Assembly: GCA_002449265.1 (NCBI GenBank)
Contig: DKCV01000011.1
Coordinates: 1-61,826, forward strand
DNA length: 61,826 nt
Origin: Caryophanales bacterium UBA6865
GTDB lineage: Bacteria; Bacillota_I; Bacilli_A; RFN20; CAG-826
Reading direction: 5' to 3'
The translations under genes and the position numbers were made by a program. Shown here one piece after another: positions 1 through 7,152 of the stretch (within the stretch, counting starts at the first letter, position 1; each line of letters begins with the position of its first letter). Below the pieces are notes generated by a model. It was not told the origin of the DNA. It worked only from the letters and a program-made list of their open reading frames with translations, and searched no databases.

Positions 1-2
1 AC

Positions 3-1025
3 TCGCTTAATTTCGATTTGGCTTACGTCTATCTCAATGACAGGTTCGTTCCGCACGACTATGAAAAAGGGTTGGCGTATTTAGCGGACGGCGTAAAACA
101 CGACGATCCGGAAAGCCTTTATTTGCAGGCTCGCGTATACGAAAACGGTTGGTACGGCGTAGAACCCGACGAGAAGAAGTATATTCATTTTCTAAAAAAA
201 GCGGCGAACCTTTGCCAGGACGACGCATTACTCGATTTAGGGTACTACTATTACAACAAAGACAAGTTTGACGACGCGCTCGATTGTTTTGCACAGTGCG
301 ATTTGGATTATGTCGGCGTTTATTGGTGTATGGCGACGATTTACGAAACCAAAAAAGCCGATTACAAAAACGCGCTGTTCTATTATCAGATGGCAATGGA
401 AATGGACTTTCCCGATGCAATCGAACGAATGGCGGAAGCGTATCTCGGCGACGAGTTAGGACTCGAAAAGGACGAGAAAACCGCCCTCAAACTTTTCAAA
501 CGAGCCGCGAAACTCGGCAACGCCGCCGCGCAGTATAATCTCGGTATGGCGTATGCTTGCGGGTATTACGGCGTGACCGCCGACAGGGAAACGGCACTTC
601 ATTGGCTGAAAAAGAGCGTGAAAGGCGAAAATCCGTCGGCGTGTCTGCAAATGGGGCTTTATTACTACTATACAGTCAAAACCGATGCGGCTTATAAAAA
701 AGCCTTTGAATTATTTACCGACGCATACAATCTCGGCGAGGAAGAAGCGATTATCAATATCGGGCTTTGCTATCTTCAAGGCAACGGCGTGAAAGAAGAT
801 AAAAGGGAAGCGGTAAAGTGTTTTAGGACTGCTGCCGAAAAGTACAGTTCGGGCGTTGCGTATCACAATCTCGGAATCTGCTATGAAAACGGATTCGGCG
901 TGCGAAAAGATTACAAGAAAGCAATCGAAATGTATGGCAAAGCGGTGGAAAAAGGTCAACCAGACAGTCTCGAAGCCATCAAAAGAGTCTATTCTGATAT
1001 AGGGAAAAGAAAAGGCAAGGAATGA
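3..1025 (+). CDS. Sel1-repeat (TPR-like) protein, 5' partial
   Basis: The reading frame is open to the window edge (the first in-frame codons give SLNFDLAYVYLND), so the TTG at 18 is probably not the start and the N-terminus lies outside. The visible product is a chain of about eight Sel1 repeats of roughly 36 residues with the usual pattern of paired helices, glycines and a Y-x-KA motif, for example in the GVKEDKREAVKCFRTAAEK and GVRKDYKKAIEMYGKAVEK units. Sel1 repeats are protein-protein interaction solenoids; partner and pathway cannot be read here. There is no membrane segment in the visible part. Base composition is richer in G+C (many GCG and CGA/CGC codons) than the host-like genes after 19 kb, which fits acquired DNA. 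It lies left of a tRNA-Leu remnant and may be cargo of an integrated element. Confidence 0.85.
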   Translation, partial: SLNFDLAYVYLNDRFVPHDYEKGLAYLADGVKHDDPESLYLQARVYENGWYGVEPDEKKYIHFLKKAANLCQDDALLDLGYYYYNKDKFDDALDCFAQCDLDYVGVYWCMATIYETKKADYKNALFYYQMAMEMDFPDAIERMAEAYLGDELGLEKDEKTALKLFKRAAKLGNAAAQYNLGMAYACGYYGVTADRETALHWLKKSVKGENPSACLQMGLYYYYTVKTDAAYKKAFELFTDAYNLGEEEAIINIGLCYLQGNGVKEDKREAVKCFRTAAEKYSSGVAYHNLGICYENGFGVRKDYKKAIEMYGKAVEKGQPDSLEAIKRVYSDIGKRKGKE

Positions 1026-1339
1026 TACTTTTTGAAGATTCCCTGCCATGGTAAAATATCTCTAGGAAGATAAGCGGTTAGATTCCTTTTTCCACTCATC
1101 CTTCCCAAGCGAATTTGACATCTACTGACCATGCCATGAATGTGGCAGAAATCAGTGGAAAATTCCTTCCACGCACGTTTTCCACTCTTTTGGGGAAATA
1201 GGCGAAGCGAAAACGGCTCATCTCTTCTCAATTCCTTTCGTTGATGACTGGAAAGAACCTAAGCAGCCATCGGGAAATTTGGAAGTTCCAATCCGCAAAT
1301 CGCATCGAAGTTGCAGCGGCTCGCAGGATTCAAAAGAAA

Positions 1340-1392
1340 CTCAAAATCGTTCGGAGAAATCCATGCGAGTTCGACTCTCGCGCCGGGCACCA
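1340..1392 (+). pseudogene. 3' half of a tRNA-Leu(CAA) gene, likely integration scar
   Basis: Read on the plus strand this stretch has an anticodon loop CTCAAAA (1340-1346, anticodon CAA), the 3' anticodon stem TCGTT (1347-1351), a type II variable arm GGA-GAAA-TCC (1353-1362), a perfect T arm GCGAG-TTCGACT-CTCGC (1365-1381), the 3' acceptor strand GCCGGGC (1382-1388), discriminator A and encoded CCA (1390-1392). The 5' anticodon stem would need AACGA but AGAAA is present, and no GCCCGGC acceptor strand occurs upstream. So only the 3' half exists, starting at the anticodon loop. Integrases often recombine inside tRNA 3' halves and leave such a copy at the far end of the element. In this orientation the element would lie to the left, with the reconstituted tRNA outside the window. 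Confidence 0.75.
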
Positions 1393-1407
1393 AATAGCTT
1401 ACGAATG

Positions 1408-1438
1408 CCCCATAGTCTCGATGACATGGGACTTTTTT
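1408..1438 (+). terminator. Rho-independent terminator after the tRNA-Leu remnant
   Basis: CCCAT (1409-1413) and GTC (1415-1417) pair with GAC (1423-1425) and ATGGG (1426-1430), leaving a bulged A and a short loop. Six T residues follow from 1433. It sits 16 nt past the CCA end, as expected for the original tRNA terminator retained with the 3' half. Confidence 0.6.
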
Positions 1439-1768
1439 CTTTGCTAACGCCTTATCTTCAGTGGAGAAAGAGCCAACCAAAACGGCATCAAAAAAGTGAT
1501 TTTCGGATTGGCTTTCCACTCTTTTGATCAAGGAATCATTGTTTTTTCTCGATAAAATCGGGTTTAAGTGACAATCTAGCCTCCACTCAAATTGTCCTCG
1601 ATGCTGCTGCCGTTAACGAGGAAAAACGACGCTTCGATCGTTTTGTGAAGCCGTATACTTCAAGCCTTGAATAGTTCTGTTTTGCCCAATCCCTAAACAG
1701 AGTATCGCAAAAGTGTAAAATGAAACAGCACAAAAGTGTTAAATTAGATTTGACAAATCTGTAAAACG
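1439..1768. other. Intergenic, no clear gene; short direct repeats upstream of the ATPase
   Basis: No convincing coding region is seen. A short in-frame stretch before the stop near 1671 could be a gene remnant but is too short to identify. CAAAAGTGT occurs twice, at 1708-1716 and 1731-1739, each followed by an A/T run. These direct repeats 23 bp apart may be regulatory for the ATPase gene downstream. Confidence 0.35.
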
Positions 1769-1792
1769 ATGAGACGATTTTGCTGTCTATTT

Positions 1793-3073
1793 ATGGATAA
1801 TTACAAAAAACGAATAGCGGATAATTTGTTAGACCTAAAGCTCGATTCTTTTGGCGCGACGCTCATCGTCGGCCCAAAGGGGTGCGGGAAAACGACAACC
1901 GCAAAGCAAAAAGCAAAAAGCGTCATAGAATTCCAAGACGAAGACAAAAGGGAACAGTATCTGTCGGTGGCAAATAGCTATCCATCCAAATTGCTGATTG
2001 GAGATACGCCGAGACTCTTCGATGAATGGCAAGACGCTCCGAAAATCTGGGGAGCAATCAGAAAATCCGTAGACGATAAGAACGAATCAGGGCTTTACAT
2101 ACTTACCGGATCCTCCTCCCAGGATGTAGCGACCCCTCATACTGGCACCACGCGAATCTCGACATTGAAAATGTACCCTATGAGTCTTTACGAAAGCGGC
2201 GAGTCTAGTGGTGAGGTGTCTTTGCTCGAGCTTTTTGACAAAAAGAGCCTTGGCTTCGTCGAATCGAAGTTATCCATCGACCGATTGACTTTCGCTATCT
2301 GTAGGGGAGGGTGGCCCAGATCCCTCTTTAACAAGTCAGCGGCTTCCCAATTAGAAATCGCCAATGACTTGTTCTATCAAACCTGCCATCGGGACATTTC
2401 AAGAATAGACGGGGTAAGGCGCAATCCTTTATGGGCGGAGAAAATATTGAGATCCTATGCTAGAAACATCTGCACTTTGGCAACGGCCAAGACGATATTT
2501 GGCGACGCAAGCTCGACCACTGGCATGACTAGTCCGACTTATTACGATTACTTACAAGCCCTGGAAAAACTATTTATCGTCGAAGACATCCCCGCATGGT
2601 GCCCTGCAATAAGATCCAAAGAAGCGATTAGAGCAGGCGTGAAAAGGAACCTCGTCGATCCATCAATTGCCGTCGCTGCTTTAGGCGTTGCCCCCGAATT
2701 CTTCAATACGGATTTCAAGACTTTGGGCTTTTTGTTCGAATCGCTATGCATCAGGGATCTGAAAGTGTATTCGTCCAAAATGAACGGGGAAATCTCGTAT
2801 TACCACGATAGATACGGTTTGGAAGCCGATGGCGTATTGCATTTAAAGGACGGAAGATACGCTTTGCTTGAATTCAAACTAGGCACCGATGAAATCAACG
2901 ATGCCGCTACTCACCTGTGCGAAATAGAAAGGCTCGTCAAGAAATATAACGAAAAAGAAAAGCAATGCCCATTAAGGCTGCCTGATTTAAAGGTCGTGGT
3001 TACCGGGAGCCAATACGGCTATCAAAGGGAAGACGGGGTATTCGTTATTCCAATCGGCTGTTTGAAGGACTAA
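1793..3073 (+). CDS. AAA_14/DUF4143 P-loop ATPase
   Basis: This is a predicted ATPase of the common AAA_14 plus DUF4143 type. A Walker A motif GPKGCGKTT lies near residue 30, a DEW acidic stretch follows in LFDEWQDAP, sensor-like ILTGSSSQ comes next, and the C-terminal half is a DUF4143 domain with the restriction-fold-like pattern EADGVLHLKDGRYALLEFKLG. An upstream ATG at 1769 gives eight extra residues unlike the family, so the MDNYKKRIADNL start at 1793 is preferred. No strong ribosome site precedes either. The family is frequent in mobile and accessory regions of gut bacteria and its biochemical role is not established. A truncated AbiEi antitoxin remnant follows. G+C is higher than in the core genes of this window. 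Confidence 0.85.
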   Translation: MDNYKKRIADNLLDLKLDSFGATLIVGPKGCGKTTTAKQKAKSVIEFQDEDKREQYLSVANSYPSKLLIGDTPRLFDEWQDAPKIWGAIRKSVDDKNESGLYILTGSSSQDVATPHTGTTRISTLKMYPMSLYESGESSGEVSLLELFDKKSLGFVESKLSIDRLTFAICRGGWPRSLFNKSAASQLEIANDLFYQTCHRDISRIDGVRRNPLWAEKILRSYARNICTLATAKTIFGDASSTTGMTSPTYYDYLQALEKLFIVEDIPAWCPAIRSKEAIRAGVKRNLVDPSIAVAALGVAPEFFNTDFKTLGFLFESLCIRDLKVYSSKMNGEISYYHDRYGLEADGVLHLKDGRYALLEFKLGTDEINDAATHLCEIERLVKKYNEKEKQCPLRLPDLKVVVTGSQYGYQREDGVFVIPIGCLKD

Positions 3074-3629
3074 AGCGGAACGGACAAAAACGCAAGAGGA
3101 ATACCGGCGGTTCTACGCTTCGGATGAATATGCCGCGGACGAGTATTTCATCCTGCAGAGGCGTTACCCGAAATACGTATTTTCTGGGATGAGTGCGCTC
3201 TACCTGCATCGCCTAACGGACAGGATACCGGAAGACATTTACGTCGCATGCCCGCAAGGCTATCATCCTTCTAGAAAATCCATACCGAGTCTGGTCGTTA
3301 ACCAAATCTCAAATCAAAATCTCTATCTTTTGGGGATAACGGATGCCGAGACGATGTTTGGAAACAAAGTCAAAGCATACGACAAAGAGCGGACGATATG
3401 CGATTTCATCAAACGACGCGAAAAATATGACGGAGAGACTTTCGTGAAAGCGTTTTTTTGGCAAGAGGAGATGAGCGGTCAAAGTTCGTCGGCCCAAAAT
3501 TTCCGCCCCATTATGACAGCGAATTCAAATGAAGGCGTCTTCGCGTCGTTTGGTGCGTTATTAACGATGATGCGCAGTGAACATGGTGAACATGACGGAA
3601 CAAAAGCGAACATGATATTTAACATATGA
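3066..3629 (+). pseudogene. AbiEi-family antitoxin remnant, 5' truncated and 3' scrambled
   Basis: The frame is open from 3066 to 3629 without a plausible start. It reads through a DEYFILQRRYPKYVFSGMSAL segment, continuing LYLHRLTDRIPEDIYVACPQGYHPSR, then FGNKVKAYDKERTICDFIKRR. These are hallmarks of the middle of type IV AbiEi antitoxins: the F-S-G-M-S-A-L-Y-L-H-x-L-T-D-R-I-P block and the YDxERTICDxI block. The N-terminal winged helix is missing; the frame begins at the end of the upstream ATPase gene. After about residue 165 the sequence no longer looks like AbiEi. No AbiEii nucleotidyltransferase toxin follows. I infer a decayed AbiE locus. The ATG at 3189 could in principle be used but would give only the C-terminal part. 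Confidence 0.7.
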
Positions 3630-3638
3630 GAGAACATG
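3579..3638 (+). repeat. Cluster of GAACATG direct repeats in a promoter region
   Basis: GAACATG occurs at 3579-3585, 3588-3594, 3608-3614 and 3632-3638, with a variant AACATATG at 3621-3628. The spacings (9, 20 and 24 bp between starts) place the copies on one or two helical faces just upstream of the AlbA_2 gene at 3667. They look like an operator array for a repeat-binding regulator, plausibly the AlbA_2 protein itself. Confidence 0.6.
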
Positions 3639-3666
3639 ATATAAAATATGATACGGAGGGCGCACG

Positions 3667-5061
3667 ATGAACAAAATAGAAGAGCTAGTTGGTGCAGATT
3701 TTTTCGAGAATAAAGAGTACGAATGCAAGCTTCAATTGGAATCTAGTGCTGACAAAATCGAGAAATGGGCGAAAACATTGGTAGGCTTTGCCAACACTTA
3801 CGGAGGATATATTTTTGTCGGGGTCTCCAATGACGGGACTATCGTTGGGCTAAGCAAAGATGAGGTAGATAAGACGAAGGCCCTCGTCCTTAAAACCATA
3901 AATCGGTATATCTTCCCGCATATTCAGGTCGCGTTTTCAGTTTTTCCTTGTAAAGAAGGGAAGTATGTTCTTTCGATTTGGACCGACTATATCGACGAAA
4001 TGGCTATTTTCAAATCCGGCGACTTCAACGAAAAGGTTTATTTAAGGGAAGACGGATCTACGGTTCCTGCGACAATTAGCCAAATTCTTTCAATGGGGAA
4101 AAGGAAGTTCGGCATAGATAGGCAGCTTTTGAACGAACAATACGAGGCAAAGGATTTCTCCAAATTCAGCCATTTAGCGACTTTGTATAGGAAAGATGGC
4201 AAAAAGCCAACGGAAAAGCTGCTCATAAGTCAGGAAGTTATTGGGCAAGATGGAAGATTAACTGAAGGGCTGAAGATGTTTTCAGATCATTTCGATAGCG
4301 ATGAGACGCTCGCTATTTGCAGATTATGGGGTGGCTTTGACAAAGGGGACGACGAGGTCATTGATAAGAAAGAATTCAAAGGTTGCTTATGCGACGTATT
4401 CACAAACATAATGGATTTTGTTAGGAGAAACAGCAGAAGCGGCTTTATCAAGCAAAAGGATGGGTCAAGACTTGATACAATTTCATATCCAGAAGACGCC
4501 TTGAGGGAGGCTGTTGTCAACGCTCTAGCACATAGGGATTATTCCATCGACGGCACGCAAATCGATGTAGACATTTTCAAGGATAGACTCGTAATAACCT
4601 CTCCTGGCAAATGGCTCCTTTCGAAAAAGCCGTCCGAATACAATCTCGACACGATACCATCTGTCAGGAGGAACAAAGTCATTTGCACTTGCTTTGAAAT
4701 TGTCGGCTTGATGGAAAGAAGCGGCAGCGGGCTTAGGAAAATATACAACGTTTACAAAGGGTTGAATTTCAAGGAACCTGAATTGGATGACCAGCATGAT
4801 TTCTTTTTGATCACTTTGTACGATTTACTTGGGGAAAAGGAACGAGCGGTGGTAACCATTTCAAAGTACGATGATTCGATATTGTCATTCTGCAGTGGGA
4901 TAGCGCGCTCAAGGGAAGAAATTCAAAACCACATTGGTATCAAAAGCAGAAGCCATTTCACTCTTAGAATCTTGAAACCGATGCTAGAATCCGGCGCCTT
5001 AGAAGCCACTGCGAACCCAAGATCGAAAAAAATAAAGTATATAGCATCAACTAAAAAATAA
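3667..5061 (+). CDS. AlbA_2 (Schlafen-like) DNA-binding protein with GHKL-type ATP-binding C-terminal domain
   Basis: The N-terminal ~130 residues form an AlbA_2/Schlafen-AlbA domain: E-x-KEYECKLQLE, then TLVGFANTYGGYIFVGVSNDGTIVGL. The centre (about residues 275-380) matches the ATP-binding domain usual in this family (HATPase_c_4), with REAVVNALAHRDYS and the glycine-rich LMERSGSGLRKI. A winged-helix-like C-terminus (EEIQNHIGIKSRSHFTLRIL) follows. The start is set by GGAGGG at 3655-3660, ten bases before ATG. Family members are annotated as transcriptional regulators or RecG-like proteins, usually without experiment. The GAACATG repeat cluster directly upstream suggests autoregulation. It ends just before a solo insertion-sequence end. 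Confidence 0.85.
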   Translation: MNKIEELVGADFFENKEYECKLQLESSADKIEKWAKTLVGFANTYGGYIFVGVSNDGTIVGLSKDEVDKTKALVLKTINRYIFPHIQVAFSVFPCKEGKYVLSIWTDYIDEMAIFKSGDFNEKVYLREDGSTVPATISQILSMGKRKFGIDRQLLNEQYEAKDFSKFSHLATLYRKDGKKPTEKLLISQEVIGQDGRLTEGLKMFSDHFDSDETLAICRLWGGFDKGDDEVIDKKEFKGCLCDVFTNIMDFVRRNSRSGFIKQKDGSRLDTISYPEDALREAVVNALAHRDYSIDGTQIDVDIFKDRLVITSPGKWLLSKKPSEYNLDTIPSVRRNKVICTCFEIVGLMERSGSGLRKIYNVYKGLNFKEPELDDQHDFFLITLYDLLGEKERAVVTISKYDDSILSFCSGIARSREEIQNHIGIKSRSHFTLRILKPMLESGALEATANPRSKKIKYIASTKK

Positions 5062-5084
5062 ACGCTCGCCAAAAACGCGAGAGA

Positions 5085-5109
5085 TGGACTGCTATTAATA
5101 AAGTAGACA
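5085..5109 (+). repeat. Solo terminal inverted repeat of an IS3-type element
   Basis: These 25 bp begin TGGACTGCTA and end AAGTAGACA, the same outer 10 and inner 9 bases, with the same 6-base spacer, as the right end of the complete insertion sequence at 17462-18806 (read inward from 18806). No transposase follows, so this is a leftover end from a related element that was lost or deleted. Confidence 0.6.
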
Positions 5110-5133
5110 CAAGACAGGCGAATGATATACATT

Positions 5134-5168
5134 GGCTTGCAAGCCATGCATCAACCCCCTAGGGGGTT
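5134..5168. repeat. Two adjacent perfect palindromes
   Basis: GGCTTGCAAGCC (5134-5145) and AACCCCCTAGGGGGTT (5153-5168) are perfect palindromes separated by seven bases. Neither has a loop or a downstream T-run, so protein binding or recombination is more likely than termination. They lie between the solo IS end and the degraded toxin. Confidence 0.55.
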
Positions 5169-5219
5169 TGGATGGGAGTGGAAACGGTCACCGATTTTGT
5201 TTCACATCATTTGAAATAG

Positions 5220-5369
5220 AACATAGAAAGGTGCTACGTCTCTTCAAACGAAAAAGAGTATTACAAAAAGGAGCAAACGGAATTTCAAAAACTCGGGTTT
5301 GATAAATCAAAATTAGCGAGGATTCACTACAAAGGTAAAGGCAAATACCTTGGGGAGATTTTGGCATGA
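5220..5369 (+). pseudogene. C-terminal remnant of a DUF3990-type toxin (third module copy)
   Basis: A frame open only from 5220 to the TGA at 5367-5369 encodes about 49 residues: an IERCYVS start, a middle KKEQTEFQKLGFDK and an end KLARIHYKGKGKYLGEILA. It aligns end-to-end with the C-terminus of the minus-strand toxin at 15418-16272 (IEKYYVS...KLAKREYKNGLYIEEILK). There is no start codon, and a stop (TAG at 5217) precedes it. Its stop overlaps the next gene's start as ATGA, the same junction as in both intact toxin-antitoxin pairs. I conclude that a third toxin gene was truncated from its 5' side, leaving its antitoxin-like partner intact. Confidence 0.7.
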
Positions 5370-6205
5370 GAAAATTTGATAAAGATGGATTATCTTTATG
5401 CACGTTGCAGGGTAATGTTTTTGTTTCTTCTTTTGAAAAAGAAAAATGTAGTTCAGACATTTTCGTTCGAAGATTTATGAACTCTGAAGTGGCCCAAGAA
5501 TTTGATTCTTTGGCTATTCTTGACGAAACGTTATCGATTGAGGAAATTCTTAAAAATATCGAAGAGGAATTTGGAGATTCTAGCTATGGCAAAACAAAAT
5601 ATGAGAAGGAAGTCCTTTTCTGGATGGGATATTTATACCGCTATTTCGCTTATACCTATAATCTATCTTCCAAAAGGGTTTATAAAGTTATTAAGCCAAA
5701 AGAATTAAATGAAGCATATTACGTTTATCATGCTTATGATCTTAGTAAGGCGATTGAAGAAATATTAGAAGAAAAAGGTGTTTCCTTTGACCCCGAAAAA
5801 CAAAATGAACGGTTATTAGAAATGCTAAGAACTTATTTATATGAGAACAATGTTCGTGTTCAAAAAGAGACAAACTTAACTGCTTCAAAAATGAAGGAAA
5901 AAGATACTTTTTATTGTGCCATTTATCGAGAAAAACAAATCGGCGTTATCCAAATGGAAAAAGGAAAAAACAAAACGGGAAAATTAAAGATAAATCTGAA
6001 TGAAGAAAGCCCAAAAAATAAAGAAATGGAGGGAGCTATTGTAAATAAGGCGATAGAGCAAATCAAAAAAGATGGTTCTGTCCATTCTTTGTTTGTCGAA
6101 ATTCCAAAAGAGGATGAAAAACGCATTCAGCTATTTAAAAAAATTGGATTTCAATATCAAGATGAAAATTCTATTTCCGCTTATTATTTAAAAGAATTAA
6201 ATTGA
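5366..6205 (+). CDS. Antitoxin-like protein fused to a degenerate GNAT domain
   Basis: Residues 1-165 belong to the same unnamed family as the genes at 7149-7649 and 14903-15421. Shared signatures are MR-x-F near the start, C-S-S/x-x-F-x-RRF, YG/FG-D-S-S-YGK-x-KY and a FWMGYLYRY aromatic block. Residues about 175-279 resemble a GNAT acetyltransferase (YCAIYREKQIGVIQ, then RIQLFKKIGFQ), but the usual R/Q-x-x-G-x-G/A acetyl-CoA loop is not visible; EMEGAIVNKAI stands in its place. The start follows GGGGAG (5353-5358) and overlaps the truncated toxin's stop by ATGA. In the intact pairs this family follows a DUF3990 toxin, so it is probably an antitoxin; the GNAT part could be a second effector or a regulatory domain. 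The function is inferred from context only. Confidence 0.65.
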   Translation: MRKFDKDGLSLCTLQGNVFVSSFEKEKCSSDIFVRRFMNSEVAQEFDSLAILDETLSIEEILKNIEEEFGDSSYGKTKYEKEVLFWMGYLYRYFAYTYNLSSKRVYKVIKPKELNEAYYVYHAYDLSKAIEEILEEKGVSFDPEKQNERLLEMLRTYLYENNVRVQKETNLTASKMKEKDTFYCAIYREKQIGVIQMEKGKNKTGKLKINLNEESPKNKEMEGAIVNKAIEQIKKDGSVHSLFVEIPKEDEKRIQLFKKIGFQYQDENSISAYYLKELN

Positions 6206-6285
6206 TTTCTTCAATTCAAATAGAAAACACTGAGATTTATTTGCTTGTTAAAACTTACCACTTTAAAAACAAAGTAATAAGTTTG

Positions 6286-6291
6286 TATAAT
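6286..6291 (+). promoter_or_regulatory. -10 box for a leaderless toxin-antitoxin transcript
   Basis: A perfect TATAAT ends six bases before the ATG at 6298. A weak -35 (TTAAAA, 6263-6268) lies 17 bp upstream. Transcription would begin at or within a base of the start codon, and no Shine-Dalgarno sequence is present. Confidence 0.6.
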
Positions 6292-6297
6292 ATAGTC

Positions 6298-7152
6298 ATG
6301 GAAAATCACTATCAATTTGCAAAAGACGTAGATTTTGTTTCAGAAACTTTGGAACTCTCTTTGAATAAAATCATTTCAGAGTTGAAAGTGTCCGAATCAG
6401 GCTTTTATCATGCTCTAAAAGGGGGAGAGGCTCCGAATGAAATTCTAGAATCCTTTTACTCCTTTGCATATCAAAATGGTTTTCGCTTAAATAAAGTAAA
6501 AGAAGAAATGTTTAGAGAAAATCTAAAGAACGATGAGATATTACTTTTTCATGGCTCTTCTTTAGGCATTCAGAAAATTGATCCTAAAGGTTCAAGAGAA
6601 GACTGCGATTTTTCTTATGGCTTTTATTGCGGGGAAAGTTATTCTTCCGCTCTATGTTTTGTAGAAGGCGACCCTGAATCTAGCGTCTATGCTTTTAAAA
6701 CTAATCTAGATGGTTTGAAGGTGGGGCAGTTTCATAATGATTTAGAGTGGATGCTATCTATTTGCTATCATCGCGGAACACTCAAGAAATACGAAAATCA
6801 CCCAAAACTTTTGAAACTTATTCAAAAGCATCAAGATGATGATGTGATTATCGCCCCGATTGCAAATAATAAAATGTTCCGCGTAATGCAAGGTTTTGCA
6901 AAAGGGGAAATTAGCGATGCGCAAGCGATACATGCTTTATCTGCCTCAAGATTAGGAAAACAATACGTTTTTAAAACTTCAAAAGCGGTCTCTAAACTAT
7001 TGGAGCTAGAACGGCTTTATCTTTGTGTTAGAGAGAAAGAAGCTAGTAGGACCTCTTCTTTAGAAAGAGCACATGAAATTCAAACCAAATTGGATCTTTC
7101 AAAAAGGGAATACCGCCGTGAAGGTTTTTACATTGACGAGGTGTTCCGATGA
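6298..7152 (+). CDS. DUF3990-like ADP-ribosyltransferase-fold toxin with N-terminal helical domain
   Basis: From the ATG at 6298 the product is 284 residues, exactly the length of its paralogue at 15418-16272; the in-frame ATG at 6202 would add 32 unmatched residues. Residues 1-80 are a helical, HTH-like region (LSLNKIISELKVSESGFYHAL). The ADP-ribosyltransferase-like core starts at LLFHGSS, followed by DFSYGFYCGE, a conserved LEWMLSICYHRGTL and DDVIIAPIANNKMF. This order (HGS, F-x-x-GFY, W, API-A-N) is that of DUF3990, a family placed in the ART superfamily from sequence and found in toxin systems; the target is unknown. The gene overlaps its antitoxin-like partner by ATGA. Confidence 0.7.
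   Translation: MENHYQFAKDVDFVSETLELSLNKIISELKVSESGFYHALKGGEAPNEILESFYSFAYQNGFRLNKVKEEMFRENLKNDEILLFHGSSLGIQKIDPKGSREDCDFSYGFYCGESYSSALCFVEGDPESSVYAFKTNLDGLKVGQFHNDLEWMLSICYHRGTLKKYENHPKLLKLIQKHQDDDVIIAPIANNKMFRVMQGFAKGEISDAQAIHALSASRLGKQYVFKTSKAVSKLLELERLYLCVREKEASRTSSLERAHEIQTKLDLSKREYRREGFYIDEVFR

Noticed and set aside
989..1231. An 80-codon minus-strand frame after the Sel1 gene
   Set aside because: No family features or ribosome site; overlaps the Sel1 gene end.
1259..1531. A 90-codon minus-strand frame
   Set aside because: It is antisense to the tRNA-Leu remnant; the typical VPGARVELAWISPNDFE string is the well-known translation of a reversed tRNA gene, not a protein.
1580..1671. Short plus-strand frame ending NEEKRRFDRFVKPYTSSLE
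   Set aside because: It vaguely resembles an exonuclease segment, but about 30 residues with no start are too few to call.
6202..6297. In-frame upstream start for the first DUF3990 toxin
   Set aside because: It adds 32 residues absent from the paralogue, overlaps the preceding gene, and bypasses a TATAAT box placed to serve the ATG at 6298.
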